Shown: in pieces, positions 47,995 through 61,029 of the stretch
Numbering within the stretch: the stretch's first letter is position 1
How the letters are laid out: each line of letters starts with the position of its first letter
Assembly: GCA_024516155.1 (NCBI GenBank)
Contig: JAJJXM010000019.1
Coordinates: 372,001-436,000, forward strand
DNA length: 64,000 nucleotides
Origin: Pyronema omphalodes
Taxonomy: Eukaryota > Ascomycota > Pezizomycetes > Pezizales > Pyronemataceae
Direction of reading: 5' to 3'
Made by a program: the position numbers and the translations under genes
Notes under the pieces: generated by a model
The model's input: only the letters and a program-made list of their open reading frames with translations
Told to the model about the DNA's origin: nothing
Database searches by the model: none

Positions 47995-48628
47995 TTACCC
48001 ACTTTTCTCCACCGTCCTAATCTTCGGCACAATCTCCTCCAACTTCCGTTTATCTTCCTGCGTAGGCGTAAACCCCAATTTTTCCTCCGCAAGATCTGAT
48101 AGATAAAGTCCAAGGGTTCCGTAGACAATCACTCCGGCTCCAAGGAACATACGGGTGCGGGGTTGGAGGGATCGATAGTAGCTGTTGTGGTGGGATATGT
48201 TAGTACATGGGATTTATAGAAGGGTTGTGGAAGGGGAAACCAAGGCTAGAGTGGAGGAGAGGAGAGGGGAGGAGAGGTTGTCGAGGTGGAGGTTATATAC
48301 AGATGGGGGAGGTGGTGGGTGATGGGTGGTGGGTAGTGGTGCAGCAACATAGGATCTCAAGCATCAACATCTGATCAGAAAGTCCAAATCTATATCCCAC
48401 ATCCATAACCGCCCCATTTACAGCTCCATCACTCCGCACCACAGTATCGTAACGATGAAACCTTCATGTACCAGCGCTCGTGACTACCCCACTATACTCT
48501 ATCATCTCTATCTGCATCCTCCTATTCCGCCCCTCCCCCAGCACCAAAAACTATCAAAGCGTCCATCTTCCAGCTCATGCCAGAAGCCCAGAATAATAAC
48601 AAGGACTAACTTACTTAATTAACGACAT
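47995..48628 (-). CDS. 66-aa conserved single-pass membrane microprotein, 2 exons
   Basis: Exon 1 is only 14 nt (48615-48628, MSLIN split in the fifth codon). A 433-nt intron with GTAAGT donor, TACTAAC branch site and CAG acceptor separates it from exon 2 (47995-48181). The product reads MSLINYYRSLQPRTRMFLGA, then GVIVYGTLGLYLSDLAEEKL, and a charged tail ending VPKIRTVEKSG. Residues about 16-34 form one hydrophobic helix preceded by Arg, suggesting a membrane anchor with the charged tail on the opposite side. I recall similar short proteins of this type (YYRSL.PRTR...DLAEEK...PT.EDK) in other ascomycetes, with no known function. Organelle location is not determined; a mitochondrial or ER membrane is possible. 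Confidence 0.72.
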
Positions 48629-50434
48629 CTTCCCGTGTGTGTCGACTCTTCACGATCGTGTAGAAGTTTCGCGTAGTGGGGGTTTATAATTCACGTCGCA
48701 ACTCGCGGTCGGGGTGGGTTCGGGTTCGGGGTTCGGAATAAGCCGCGTGTATGTACTAAACGCGTGCCTATGTATGTACCTTGTATACATACTGCCTACA
48801 TCCATGCCATGCCATGCCTTACCAGGCTTATCCGAGCCTTGCACTGAGCATGCACTGGACATGCGTAGGTATGCAGATACATACATACTGTGAAAGCTTA
48901 AATACACTACATTCTACAGATTTATAAACTGCCTACTCTAGTGATGAGGCGATGAAATAGCTACATCATAGATGTTTACATCTAGCATTACACATGTCAA
49001 AGTAAATATTTCAGCTAACTGGATACGTGATGAGTATATGTCAATGAAAGGTCAGATATCAGAGTCAGGGCAGAGCGGGTATAGCCAGGGCAGTGAGTGC
49101 TGTGGATCATAGTAGCATGGTCAACAATCGCATTGAACGATGCCTGGAATTGCAAAGATACACTGGTAGTTGGGCTTGGCTTGTCATTTGGATTTTGTCA
49201 TCAGCTTTTTTTTGGAGGGGACAATCTCTAGCTTTAATGTGTTCATTTGATTTACTTAATTCCATGAAGGAAAAAAAAAGAAAAAAAAAATAACGAACAA
49301 TCCCTCGTTGTCAACCTCTTGCCTGTCTGTCTACAGTTTTACAACACCCCCTTGCAATCCCAACCGTTCTCCTCCGCTATCTTAACCCACCCAATCCTTT
49401 CCATCCTGGACCATCCATGACTTACAAACATCTGTGTTTCCTTACTTGCCTAAAACGCCCAAGAACTCCAACTAGAATAGAAGCCTGAAATCCCCATCCA
49501 TCTATCCTTCCTCGTGTTGTTACGAGATCCCTTAAATATCCCCAGTGCCCAAATGATCGAATAATACGATTGGTTTTCTGTTTTACTTCGTTCGTTGAGC
49601 ATCGTTCCATATCCCGAATAAAGCGAAAGTATTTTTTTTAGAAAAACCGAGAATGATAGCTGCATTGTACTGTAGTGTAAATTTCGAAAGAAAAAGCAAA
49701 AGATTCTGGTTAGATGATTTGAAAGACTGGTTCTCGAATGAGTTGTATTTTTGAAATTCCAGGTCAAGTCCATCCATATAGAAGTTAAGTGTAGAGAATG
49801 TTGATAAAATGCTTGAGAAATCGAATGGAAAAGAAAAAACAAAACAAAACAAAATGATGCAAAAAATCGAAAAAAAGACTGCCGAGAAGATTAAAAGAAA
49901 AGAATGGAAAGGTAACTTAGTCGAAATGATGTTAATGAGGTTGGAAAGAGTTGAATGATGGCTAGTATTGGCTGTGTGAGGAACCGCGCCATAAAAAAAT
50001 TGATACGGATATGGCTTTGAAGAACTCTATCTGAGAATTTTCCGGTACACCAATTGATGAATTAAATGCCAAAGACTCGAACCACGAAGAGCCCAAACCG
50101 TCGAACCCGCTACGAGAGCCGGAAGCCCTCACGGTTAGGTGGACACGTCATACATAGTTGGCGTAGCTGTTGGTATCCGAGAAAGATTAACTGCCCGACA
50201 GATTACGCGTGAGGCCAGATCCAATTGGTTATGCACGAATAAAGGTTAGTATTAGCTGCGAACATTTCCGCGTCATCAATTATTCCCGATTCCAAAATGT
50301 CTGCTGAAGATGCATTGAACCGTCAAGGTATTACGGTTGAAGTAAGATCGAAGGGGGTGAGAAGAAAGAGAGAGGGAGTAAGCGAAACTTGGGAGGGTCT
50401 AGCTGAGGTATCTTATGGATACTCTAAGCATCCG
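48629..50434. other. intergenic region, AT-rich
   Basis: No supported gene. GAAAAAAAAAG runs occur near 49268-49290. An ATG in good context at about 50298 (ATGTCTGCTGAAGATGC) starts a 73-codon frame overlapping the end of the THP3-like gene, but it has no recognisable product. Confidence 0.5.
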
Positions 50435-52296
50435 TTACAATTGCCCCTTGATGTCGACCTTCTTGAATGCGTTTTGTTTTGCTTGTTCAAAGATGGGGCT
50501 CGCTTTCTGGGTATTTAATCGGATGGAAGTAGTACCATTATCCAAAGCCTTTTGTTGGATGAGCTCTTCCGCCCCATGGTCACAGAGGAATTCAACACAT
50601 TCTTTGTCGGATTCAAAGCCGAGCTCTTCTGTTAAAAATCGAATATCTATGTCGGGACGGTAACTAGGTTTGCAGTTAGCACAGTAATCATCTCGATAGA
50701 AACGTCTGTGAAACCCAGCGCAGAAATGATTCAGAAGTTCTGGCAATACGGATGACGATGCGTCCACCACAACAAGAAAGGAACTTACGCTCTACAAATG
50801 CACGCAAGAGCAGCAATTCGTTCACGTCCAGCAAACGAGTCCATAAGGTAACCACCCATTGAAGGGGCATCCAGGTATAACCGGAAAAACTTATGATAAT
50901 TTCCAGCAGCCAAAGCCGATCTCACTTGCAACGAGTGCTGAATGTTGGGGTGTTGTTTGTCTGTTGGAGTTAGGATAGCCAGCAGCTCGTTCATGTCGGC
51001 ACGGTTGCATGTGTGCAGAAGGTAAAGGATACGATACGCCTTAAACTCCTCCTCCTGTCCGATAAAACCTTCTGCGTAAAGATTTGCCAGTTGGGACTGG
51101 CACTGATTATACTCACCAAGGTCACCCTTAAAAAGCGTGGTTAGTAAAGGGCCCCTCACGTATACTAAACGCATCGGAACTTACTTTTTCCAAAGCTATT
51201 CTAGCATGGATTTCGTAGACTGATACGGTAAATTCGGTTTTAATATGCTGTACGGTTAGATCCTGACGAAGTGATTTGAATTGATCGCAAATATAAGCGT
51301 AATTTTGTTCTTCCCTCCATTTCTTCTTTAATAGTTCAAGAGTCTTTTCGAGGACATGCAAAGGCCGAACATTATCCGGATCCGGTGCGGATGTCAATCG
51401 AAGATATCTTTTCTCGAGTGTCATACACCGTCCTACGAGCGGTTGAGCAACATCGATATCCATATGGGTGCTCGAGTTTATGTTTCTCTCGATTGGTGGG
51501 GTTACGGCCCTCAGTTCTTTTGCGAACCGAGTTGCACGCTTTTCTTTATCACGTTGACTTAGCTTATCCGAGAAGCCCGCGTAGGGGCTCTGCTGACGTG
51601 CTTTCTTGTCAGATCTCTCGGTGTATTTACTTGTAATTGTGGTATCATCTCCCGAACTATCACGCAACAGTTAGCTCCTGAAATCTGAGAGAGTGACTCG
51701 CGTCTCAATGACCGTTATCACTAACCTTTTTCGCTTTTTAGCATCCGATATTGAAAACTTGCCGAAAGACTTTAACGGGGGACTCTTATCCGCATTCGTC
51801 ACTTGCGGGCCCTGGGAGTTTCTCCTCTTTTGTAGAATAACTTGAGGGAGAGGCATTTCATCCCAGTTGATTGACCATACAACCTTTTCATTGAAAGCGT
51901 CGGTGATAATTCTTTTAAGCTCGATTTCGACGTCTTTCTTATCTGCTTCCGCGATGTTTTCGAACGTTCGGGCGACATATTGCTTCAAAGGATCGGGGAA
52001 CGTTGTTTTCGCAGGCCCAGTTGGACTCGTGGCTGCAGCTGTGTTTGTCGTCTGTGCATTTTGTGTCAGCTGAGTTTGTTTTGTTGTTGTTTCTCAGCCC
52101 CAATCAGGGTTCAAGAGGAAAGGAAGCTTACGGTTGAAGTGCCAACAGTGCGGGGTGTAGCAAAACTTCTGCGAGCTTCAACAGAGGTATATCCATTGCT
52201 GGGTGCTGATACCGTTGTTAGCGAGGGGCCTGAAGAACATGTGCGCGTGGAGATCGGGGAATTACCTCCGGATCGCCATGGAGGAGGTGTCGCCAT
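50435..52296 (-). CDS. SAC3/GANP-domain protein, Thp3/LENG8-like, 5 exons
   Basis: Right to left, exons are 52132-52296, 51726-52051, 51185-51656, 50789-51126 and 50435-50663, giving 509 aa. Introns are 80, 69, 58 and 125 nt, mostly with CTAAC/CTGAC branch sites. The N-terminus is disordered (MATPPPWRSGGNS) and leads to DPLKQYVARTFE and a Lys/Arg-rich segment. The SAC3/GANP/Thp3 domain runs from about residue 205 to 435: GRCMTLEKRYLRLTSAPDPDNVRP, the typical EKRYLRLTS start, then QDLTVQHI, EFTVSVYEIHARIALEKGDL and AYRILYLLHT. A winged-helix end reads CRAYRPDIDIRFLTEELGF. Yeast Thp3 works with Csn12 in transcription elongation and mRNA processing, and this is probably its orthologue. Splice junctions were chosen to keep this fold continuous. 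Confidence 0.9.
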
Positions 52297-53522
52297 TTCG
52301 ACTGGTAGAGTTGTAGCTAGATTCGATTCTCAAGAGTTAGCTATTTGCGAAGTTAGTAGTAATGAACGCGAGCGTGGTGTAGAATATCCGTTGTTGTGGA
52401 AAAGGTGATGTGGTAAAAGATTCCAGCCCGGTGGAAGAAGAGGAGTGAGAAAGAGGAGTTGGGGAACACTAGGCAGAAAACAGTTTTAGTGTGTGGAACA
52501 CTTCTATGGTCACCATAGGTGCATACCATGTACAAGGTACATTCGTTGCGCCTCAACCGAACAACACAGAACTGTGCTACGCCTCACTTGTCAAGGGGCA
52601 AATATAAATCCCGAAAGAAAAGCAGTTGTCTATTGTATACTGCTACAGGTACGTTCAGGGGGGTTTATTTGTCCTTTCAGTGAATGAAAGCATATTGAAT
52701 ACATACATAGGAGTCCACGGGGTCATTGTGAGGATTCCGAGCAAATCGAACAACAACACCACTGTCCCTATGCGGAAGGACCGTCACATACAACCGAGCA
52801 CTTTACTGTCCAGTGTGCATGTGCCACATCGTGGATCACTAGGGAATTCCGCCGAACTGATACAAGAATCGCAAACTGTGAATGCTCAGCGGACTGGCTT
52901 CCTATGCTAGACTACACCAACACCTCATTCCTAAGAATATCAACATTCCATAACTTGTGTACAACATGCTAGATAGAACTATGAAAGGGAAAAAACTCCA
53001 AACGGATATGAGAATGGACCGGAACTGTTGCCGTACCTGAGCCCACAAGGTACTAGTATCATCGAAAACAGAGTAAAAAAAAAGCTATAGAATTGCACAA
53101 AATAAAAATCAAGTTAACACCGGCGATAAAAACAAATAAAGCAGACAAAGATATCACAAAACTTAAGAAAGCAGATAACGAACAAGACCATAGACCTAGA
53201 TCAAACAAAAGGAAACACGCAAATGGCAGAAGGCCGGTACAATATTGGTGGCCCCTAGGTAACCCGCAAACTTTTACCAACCTGTAAAACGCAAAAAATC
53301 CCTGGACCTCATCATAGTAGCTTCTTCCACCCATCGAAGCTGATGATACCCAAAATAACACCCACGGTAAAAAAACACGTACACCTAAACCACCTACCCA
53401 ATCGTTTCGCCTCATAACTCGTAGACAACAGCCGTATAGGAAACACCAAATCACCACCTCTTTCTTTCTGCCTCTAAGACAACGCTTCTGAACAATGCCG
53501 AAAATTACAATCTTTGATATAT
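52297..53522. other. intergenic region between the THP3-like gene and BEM1
   Basis: Both flanking genes are on the minus strand, so this holds the promoter of the THP3-like gene and the 3' end of BEM1. No further gene or named motif is supported. Confidence 0.5.
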
Positions 53523-55686
53523 TTAACTAACGAAAAGCTTGAGCTTGGGGTTCCTGCTGATCGCCTGACTGAAGTCGGCATCGCTTGCCATGTCGAGGAC
53601 CTGAGCACTAGCCTCATCCTTGTATTGAATGCTACTAAGGTTAGCGGTACCAAGCCGCTCGTTCAGTTTGGCTTGAAGCATCTGGAAGGTAGCATCCACC
53701 GGTAGACGAACTGCAAACATCTCGTCCTGGTATTCGATCTTGATCTTTACGAATTGTCCAGACATCGAGCTCATTGCCGAATCGTTACGCATCATCCTAG
53801 GTGGTTGGAGGTCGGATGGTGACCGGTAGTGCACCTGTTGGGCTTGTGCAATGCCATTGGTTCCTCTCATCGAGCCGGAGGTGCGGGGTGGGGGTGCCGA
53901 AAGACCAGGATATCCATTTCCAGAATTGCCGTTAAGGTTATGAGCCGAAGACTGCCGCGATGGCTCCCGAGATGAGTCGCTGGAAAGCTGTGAGGCCTGT
54001 GATCTTCTGTTGCCGTCGGGTCCGGAGAGCTGTTGTGATCCCCGGTAATGCGTAGTCTCAACATCACCCGGTCTTGGTGCGAACAAAAGCTTGACCAATC
54101 TACACTTTGAGATGTAAGGGGCCATGCTCAGCAGCTTCTTGATGTATTCGTCCAAGCTCTGCTTTCTTGCGGCAGAGATAGTGTCGGTAACGTATGTTAC
54201 CGGACCGGGCATATAGGGTAATTTCCTGGGGTGACCAGTGTGCCCCGCCTCCTCCTTGAATTCGTCCAAAAGCGCAATCTGGAAATCGTAGAAATCCTCG
54301 TAGAATCTGCACAAACTCCATGATCTCCCATCCTCCATTGTGGCGTTAACCATGTACCAGTAACGACCATTCTCAAAGTTGTAGCTGTCGACTGACGCCG
54401 TGATGGGAGCTGATAGGAGTCCCTGAGACAATGAGCCTCTCGACTGGCGATTGTTTCCATTGCCCATATCCTGACTTCCATGACTACTGTTGGTCGTGTG
54501 TTGCTGCAAGGTCTAAACCGCGGATGTTAGCAAATTCTCCCAAGTTACACTATGCAATAACTGCGACATACATTTCTGTTACTGTTGGTCTCAGAAGGTG
54601 ACTTTGTCGGTGCTCCTTCTTCGTCAAATGTGCCCAACGCAATGCTGCTGTTCTTGTACTCCGCAGCCATCTTTTTCCACTCCTCTACTTTAGGAACACC
54701 AGCTCTTGCGACTGCTGCCTTAGGATCGTCCACAGCCTTTCCAGTAACCATATCACGAATCTCAATGTATTCCACCGGAATCAAACCGGGTCCTCCCAAT
54801 CTTCCAATCGGCTTTGCGACGAACCACTCATCATTACTCTGTGCAATGACGATAATCGGTTCTCCTGTCTTTGCCTCCAGTTCATCAGGTCGCTCGGCGT
54901 TAAAGTCGTAGAGCACAACTCCGTAAAGGGGTGCCCCACCCTTTCCGCCACCACCGCGAGTCGTCATCGTCGAAGAGCGATCAGGAAGCATTGTCACTCG
55001 TTCGGAGTATCCGGAGTCCTTATCGCTCGTGTATCGTTCGGTATGGTAATGGGATCCAAAAGGGGTCTGCGGCGAGGAGGAGTCGGAGTCGCGCTCGTTC
55101 TTGCCGATAACCTGAAAGAAAGGTACAGGTACAAATCCGCGGGCGCCGGTAGCTGGGTTGCAGGCTTCGTACCACTCGTTGTCGTTCTCGTTGCCGATAA
55201 CGTGAAAGAAGTCTCCTTTCTCAAAACTGAGCTCTGTCTCGCTTGTAGGTACGTATCGCTCGATCGCTCTAATAACCTAATTGCCAGCCACTTTTCAGCC
55301 CTGCTTCCTTAAGTTTCCAAATAGATTGAACTCGTTCGGCACGCGACCAAGGCCCTGAATATGCACCGAAATATCTAGGGCGGGTCGAGGGGGAGAAGGT
55401 GGGCGTGGGTATATATGGGCGCAGGGCCGTTCTCGCCGCAGCGACCTGAGTCTGCCATGTCTCTGACAACTTTAGAGGGGCCTACCTTCTTGGGTGGGTT
55501 GATGGTCAATGCCGACTTCGGTGTTATTGAGATGTGCTTGGGGCCGCTGAAGTGCTGGCTCCGGTCGCCCTTAATCGATCGTCGGATGTTCTAATAGTTG
55601 GGTTGGGTTATTAGCAGGAGGCCCTCACTCACGCTGGTATGCACGGCGGATGTTGGTGTTGGGGGGAAAGGACACACTTTCATCAT
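53523..55686 (-). CDS. BEM1: polarity scaffold Bem1 (SH3-SH3-PX-PB1), 4 exons
   Basis: Exons 55678-55686, 55486-55590, 54572-55276 and 53523-54503 give 599 aa. Introns are 87, 209 and 68 nt. It begins MMKNIRRSIKGDRSQHFSG; exon 1 codes for only MMK. The first SH3 domain is at about residues 39-95 (AIERYVPTSETELSFEKGD, EWYEA, GFVPVPFF). The second is at about 155-213 (VVLYDFNAERPDELEAKTGE, EWFVAKPIG, GLIPVEYIE). The PX domain is at about 304-416 (WSLCRFYEDFYDFQIALLDEF, LPYMPGP). The PB1 domain is at about 523-599 (FVKIKIEY, with YKDEAS...SDADF). This architecture defines Bem1/Scd2. It links activated Cdc42, the exchange factor Cdc24 (through PB1) and PAK kinases at sites of polarised growth. 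All domains look intact, and length matches other filamentous ascomycetes. Confidence 0.97.
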
Positions 55687-56830
55687 CTTTGCGCTGGTTG
55701 CGGAGGGGGTGGCTAACGAATCGCCCTTGCGTGTGCGCTCAGTGCAGTTGAATCGCCCGCCTCTGGACAATAATTCGCCGATAGAGACGTGCTAGGAGCT
55801 GCGGGATTTGAAGCTTGGCCTCAACAAGAAAATGTTACGCAGGTGCTTTTTGTCACGGGCGACAGAAGAGTTGCTTGCTTTGCTACAGAGAGAAGAAGGC
55901 GACCGCAACAAAGAGAGGATAGACTGAATGAATAATTGCAGGCTGAGCGCTAGTTGGCTGGCGTGAATGGGGCGGTTCAGTTTCCAGCGGCGACAGCGAC
56001 GACGAATACCTGAGCAAACGAGTTTGGAAAAGGACCGGGAGGGGTGTGGGTGGGGAGCAGGCGGGATGTGGTGGGGGGGAGGGGGGTTACAGTGGGTATA
56101 ATGGAGGGGGGAGGGGGGTTTGCGAAGGGGAGAAGCGAGCGATAGGCTTCCAACTTGGGGGACCCTCTTTTTTTTGATTTTGGCGAAACGGGGTCTTGCG
56201 TTTGGTTTCGTTTGATGGAAGTTGGCAGTTGGTAGTAGCAAAGTTGCTGGATCTCTGAGTCTGTCTTGATCTGTCCCGATCTGTCCTGGTGAAATGATAG
56301 AGCAGGCTGGTTTCTTCTGCGAAATGGTAGAGCAGTGTTTCGTTTCAAGCGAACGGAGAAACAAGACTTTTGAGATTGAGCTATGACAGACGAAAGAAAA
56401 AGTAAAGTAAGGGAAATTTAACGAAGGTGTGAGAGCTGATTGTGGCGGAAAAAAGTGGTGGGAGAACGGAGAACAAGAGTGAAGAAGAAGCGTGATCGAA
56501 GGAGGGGTGGGCGGTGAGGGTGTTGGAGGGGGGAGGGAGGGTGCTGTAGGTGGAGATGGAGGGCAGGAAAGAAGAGAGGAAAGAAAGGAAAGAAAGATAA
56601 GAAGAGGCAGAAAGACAAGAAGAAGATATAGATGGAGATGGAAATGGAATGAAAGAGAAAGCAAACAGCAGCAAGCAACAGCAAGCAACAGCAAGCAACA
56701 GCACCAGCAGGCAGCAAGCCCTCGACGATGAGGTAGTATGTATATGTAGGTATTATGTGGGAGTATGTATGCAAGTAGGAGTATGTTAAAAAAAAAAGAA
56801 GAACAGCAGCAAGCCCAACAGCAGCCAAAG
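55687..56830 (-). promoter_or_regulatory. pyrimidine-rich upstream region of BEM1
   Basis: The minus strand (coding sense of BEM1) is C/T-rich for about 1.1 kb, with CTTTCTTTCC and GTTGCTTGCTGTTGCTTGCT repeats (purine-rich on the plus strand, including AGCAACAGCA repeats at about 56660-56703). It mirrors the CT-rich leader of the TBC gene. Long Leu/Ser/Pro frames on this strand are low-complexity artefacts. Confidence 0.4.
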
Positions 56831-59800
56831 CGGTCAGCCAGTCTGTGAAGAAGGAATAGCTTGCTCTGAAGAAAGCTGAAGCTTATTTTTCCCCAAATGT
56901 CCCACTGTACTTGCCAGAAATATATTGATTAATTGATTATATCTGCATAAATAATTCTGCATTTTCTTTTCTTCACTCTTCAAAACAGACCAAAACACGC
57001 GGTGCGATGCCCCACGGTCCTGACCATAAATTATTTTTTGCATAATTCCATCACTTGTGGAATAGTTCATTGCTGTCTTCCCCCTCTGCGCGCTGCTGCT
57101 CACTCCACTCATCTCATCTCTCTCCGTCCCGCGACACCTTCAAGCTAAAATAAGAGTTGCCGCTAGTCGACGTCGCCCCTCTTTACGTGGGGATGCACAA
57201 TGGCGTCTGGTTGGACCGCTTGTGGTCGGCTGACCCCCCAGCGCAAAAATTAGAGGGACACTCTAGCCCAGCGACAAAACTTGCGCGACAAAAGAGCGGC
57301 AAGGCAGGTAAACTCATTGAGTCTCAATCCAGAGAAACACGGTATTCGAGCTCCGGTAGCGGTTATGGATGATACACAACGGTAATGAGTCCCAGTGATT
57401 CGCTGTTAGAATCTCATCTGAAGGTTATGAATACGCCCAGAATCTACCGGCGAAGAGTTCCAAGTGCAGAGAGGATTGGTGCCTCACCTCCTAGACCATA
57501 TGGCAAAGGTTGTAGATACCTTTTGCAGTCAATGAACACAAGAAAGCTCGTGTACCTCGGGGACCTAGGGATCTCTTTCACGGCACGCAGCACTCACACC
57601 AATTCCACCCTTGGTCTCTGCCAAAACCTCAAATAAAACCATGAATCTCTTTTCTTGGGTATAGTTTTAGTTTCGTTGTATCCGTTGAACGTCCTTGTTT
57701 TGGGTTCTTCATAAAATTGGGTACAACAACTCTGCGTCACATCTCCAGAACTTTCTGTCTTTCAACAGCACTTTCTTTTGGATTTTCTAGGCCTGCACAT
57801 ACAGATACTCGGGTACTCGGGTACAAGGCTCCAATCCTGCGTGCAAAAACAAGATTCACGATTGCACCTTGGTGTGTAACTATCCAGAACCTGTCACAGC
57901 CCGGGCTCCCCAACAACACTGCAGCAAGAATACTGGAAGCGAAGGCGAACCAACGGAAATCCACGGGGGCCAATGGGGGCCAACCGGGGGCAAAAATAAA
58001 AGTAGTCCATCGGAACTGAAAATTGTCTACATATAAGTAACTTTATTGATACATAGACCCTCTGAAATATGTCTCTAAACCCAGAAGCCAGAACCCGGAA
58101 GTAAAAAAGCCCAGCCATCTGTAAGATCACAGAATTAATTGAGGGCCCTAAAACATGTGGCGCTCTTCTAGATTCGCTTGTGATACATAATGGTAATCAG
58201 ATGTGCAAAAAAGGAAAATTCTATTTCATGAAGAAAAAAGCGATATCCGATGCCTCGGCCGAAGAAAGTTCAATGAAGGAATTTACAAAACTGATACAAA
58301 AAAGCGTTACGCCCTCGATATTTCAAAGACTTAACCTAGCTAATGGAAATCCCAGTATTTCAAACTTCTGTTCTATTTTCTAATATTCTTACATATCCAT
58401 CTGTTATCGCCCCCAAATCTTCAAATCGGTAAATAATAGAGAGAATACGTACATTAGGTACATAATTAGTACGTTCTTTCTACGCATCTGACGCGCGGCA
58501 GATGCAGCCGTACTACCATCTCGCCGGATTTGATTTGAAATCCGATGGCTTCGGCTTTCTCATAGTGAAGGTGCATGTACCGCCGCGCACCGCCGCATTT
58601 GAGATCCTATGTATGTATTCGGGTACAGTAAATGCGACGAGCCAAATCCCGCTACAAATAAATCTATCCATGTACCTAATATACTGAGAACCCAGAATGC
58701 GAAATGCATGAATGTCTAAAGAAGTTTACTCAAAAGCAAGCGAGCCAACTAGTGAGATTGGGGTTGAAAAGTATTATCATTATCTGAAATGTGGCTTTGC
58801 GTATCAGTATCTAAAGTATTTACATATGCTATTCGTGGCCCATGTCTTCCGGAGGGTGAGGAGCATTACTAATCGCTGTATTTATACTTTTGAACTCTGT
58901 ATGTACATACCTTGGAATACGGAATCAATTCAGCGATGGAGATAATCTCGTGGGAGTTATATTTAACACTTCCGATATTCTAGTACAATATCCACTTACT
59001 ATATTTCAGGCACTCTAGACTCAAGATACCTATAAAGTTTGGAAATACAAAATATTGGGCTAAAATAGAATAGTATTGGGAATATAATATTTACAGGCAT
59101 TAAAAAAATATATGAGCAAAAAAAGGTCTGACCGTTTGAATTTAGCGCTTTTGATACCATTTGTTTAAGGTGCCTATACACACGGGCATCGCGCGCGCTG
59201 TGAGTTTGACATCAGTAGGGTCATGGGAACCGAGTCTTGCATCTCAATCACTCAGGAGTCCCGGGCACCAGGTGATACACTTACAGGGCTGATACTGGCA
59301 GGTTATTACGTTTCGGATTGTGTGGGTTTCATAATCACGGCTGTATGTACTCATAGAGTATCCGAGGACAGCCATATCACGGGATTCAGATATAAAAGCA
59401 AGGGTGACTACATAAGTAAAGTAGTAAAGTCAATCTAAGCTAAGCTAAGCTCGGATGAAATATGCTCATCATTTCGCACTCGGTAGGGCTAGGGTGATCA
59501 GACAGACCGGTAAGTAACGCATTGTTAAATTCAAAACACAAGCAAAACAAGGTAACGCATTGTTCGCTTGTTTTGCCCACGTTATATAGGATCCACAATG
59601 CCCGGGACTCCTACCCAGCATAGCCTGAATGATTACGATTCGTGGCTCGGAATCTCGGTGCATAATTACGGAAGATAGATGAAGATTGGCTTCGTTAGTG
59701 ACTGTTACGGGGCTACAGAATTTTGAGGTGTTTATTTCATGAGTTGGAGAGTTGCGGTTGATTGGTGGAGTAGATATGACATAGCACTGCATAGTAGGCG

Positions 59801-60010
59801 TGGTAAAACGGAAGATCCACGGCAAAAAAGGTGGGGGACAATCGTAAGACAATCGAAAGGAATCGAAAACAATTGACGATCCGACAACTATCCACAAGAA
59901 CGCCTGTCTATCGGCATCTCTAAGGTAACGGTTATGGATATGAGCACGAGCAACAAATCTATGGGAAGCTCATGAAAAGTCTGATGTCAGCCCGATAGTC
60001 TTCAAGTAGC
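56831..60010. other. intergenic region, no supported gene
   Basis: Short frames only, none with a domain. A 10-bp hairpin (GCAAAACAAG / CTTGTTTTGC) is near 59541-59576, beside a duplicated TAACGCATTGTT. Confidence 0.5.
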
Positions 60011-60087
60011 TATTCCCCAGTAGTGTAGTGGTATTACCCCCTGCGTCTGCGTAAAAGCCAACGAGCTCGAATCCCGTGTCGCTCCCA
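60011..60087 (+). pseudogene. tRNA-like sequence with pol III A and B boxes (pseudo-tRNA or SINE head)
   Basis: TAGTGTAGTGG (60021-60031) matches the A box and AGCTCGAATCC (about 60064-60074) the B box. It ends in CGCTCCCA, like a tRNA 3' end. The expected 5' acceptor partner GGGAGCG is missing, and the anticodon arm does not fold, so it is not a functional tRNA. Preserved promoter boxes without a cloverleaf are what tRNA-derived SINEs or old pseudo-tRNAs show. Confidence 0.5.
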
Positions 60088-61029
60088 TTGGTATTAGATA
60101 TATCTTGGTAACTGGGGTTCTCCCTCAAGGGAGGTTTACTCGACGGCTCAGGTTAGATAGTCACTCTGTGTAGTGAAAGGGAATTTGACATATGTCAAGA
60201 GTAGCTCCGCTTATCCTGATCTATGCCTTCCTAGGTATAGACAAGAAGCAAAGAAAATTTTTGGGAGGAAGAAATGTATATAATAGCAATGTTACGATTG
60301 TCATAGCCTATCGGTTGGGAATAAAAACGAAAAATTATTATTCAAGTAGCTCTTGGAACCGGTCTTGCTACCGGAAATATCCTGGTTGCACACATGGCAA
60401 TGATGGAATGACACGAGGGTACACGGACGTCAATTTCGAGAAGACTAGGTAATCCTAGCCGACTTTAGTAACCAGCGAGCAACTCACTGGTTCTTTGGGT
60501 CTGGTTAGAGAATAGGCAACCTGAGAAGCTCAAGTGAAGCGCCCTAAGATTTGAACAAGGGAGTAAGTGATGAGGGATCCACAAATGGGGGCTACACAAG
60601 GCTTAGTTCCCTCGATAGCTTACAAAGACCGGATAGAGCCATGTAACGCGAGATGAAATCTTTACATTCGACAAAATTAGAAGCCCAAGCTGCGATTAGT
60701 ATGAGCTTAAGGACTGCTGCATAAAGGAGTATTTGTAGCTAATATATAGTTAGTTCTAATTAGAGTAGCTTTCTGGAAGCATTCTGATATTACTGGAGTA
60801 TCAAACTAGTCTAGTAATACAGTTTGCTATTTGGACGTGCACATACGCTCTAGGAGGCTCAGCGGCATCGACTTATCGATGGTCTGCCGATGATATACGC
60901 GTATTAGCTTGGAAGGGGATCCCATTTTTACGCACAGAAATATAATTATAAATTCCTAAAAACATAAAAATATGCTTAATTTAGAACTGTGTGCTTTACA
61001 TGGATCCTTTTGTTACATGAGAAAAGTAT
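60088..61029. other. non-coding region after the tRNA-like sequence
   Basis: No gene supported. If the tRNA-like unit heads a SINE, its body would lie here, but I cannot find its end or an A-rich tail. Confidence 0.45.

Noticed and set aside
50060..50150. Minus-strand B-box-like GGTTCGAGTC and GGGTTCGAC
   Set aside because: The stems needed for a tRNA do not pair, so it is probably chance.
50297..50518. ATG in good context (MSAEDALNRQG) before the THP3-like 3' end
   Set aside because: The frame soon runs antisense to the last THP3-like exon. No continuing exon or family was found.
55792..56694. Minus-strand frame of 300 codons starting MLLLAVACCCLL
   Set aside because: Low-complexity Leu/Ser/Pro translation of the CT-rich BEM1 upstream region, with no domain.
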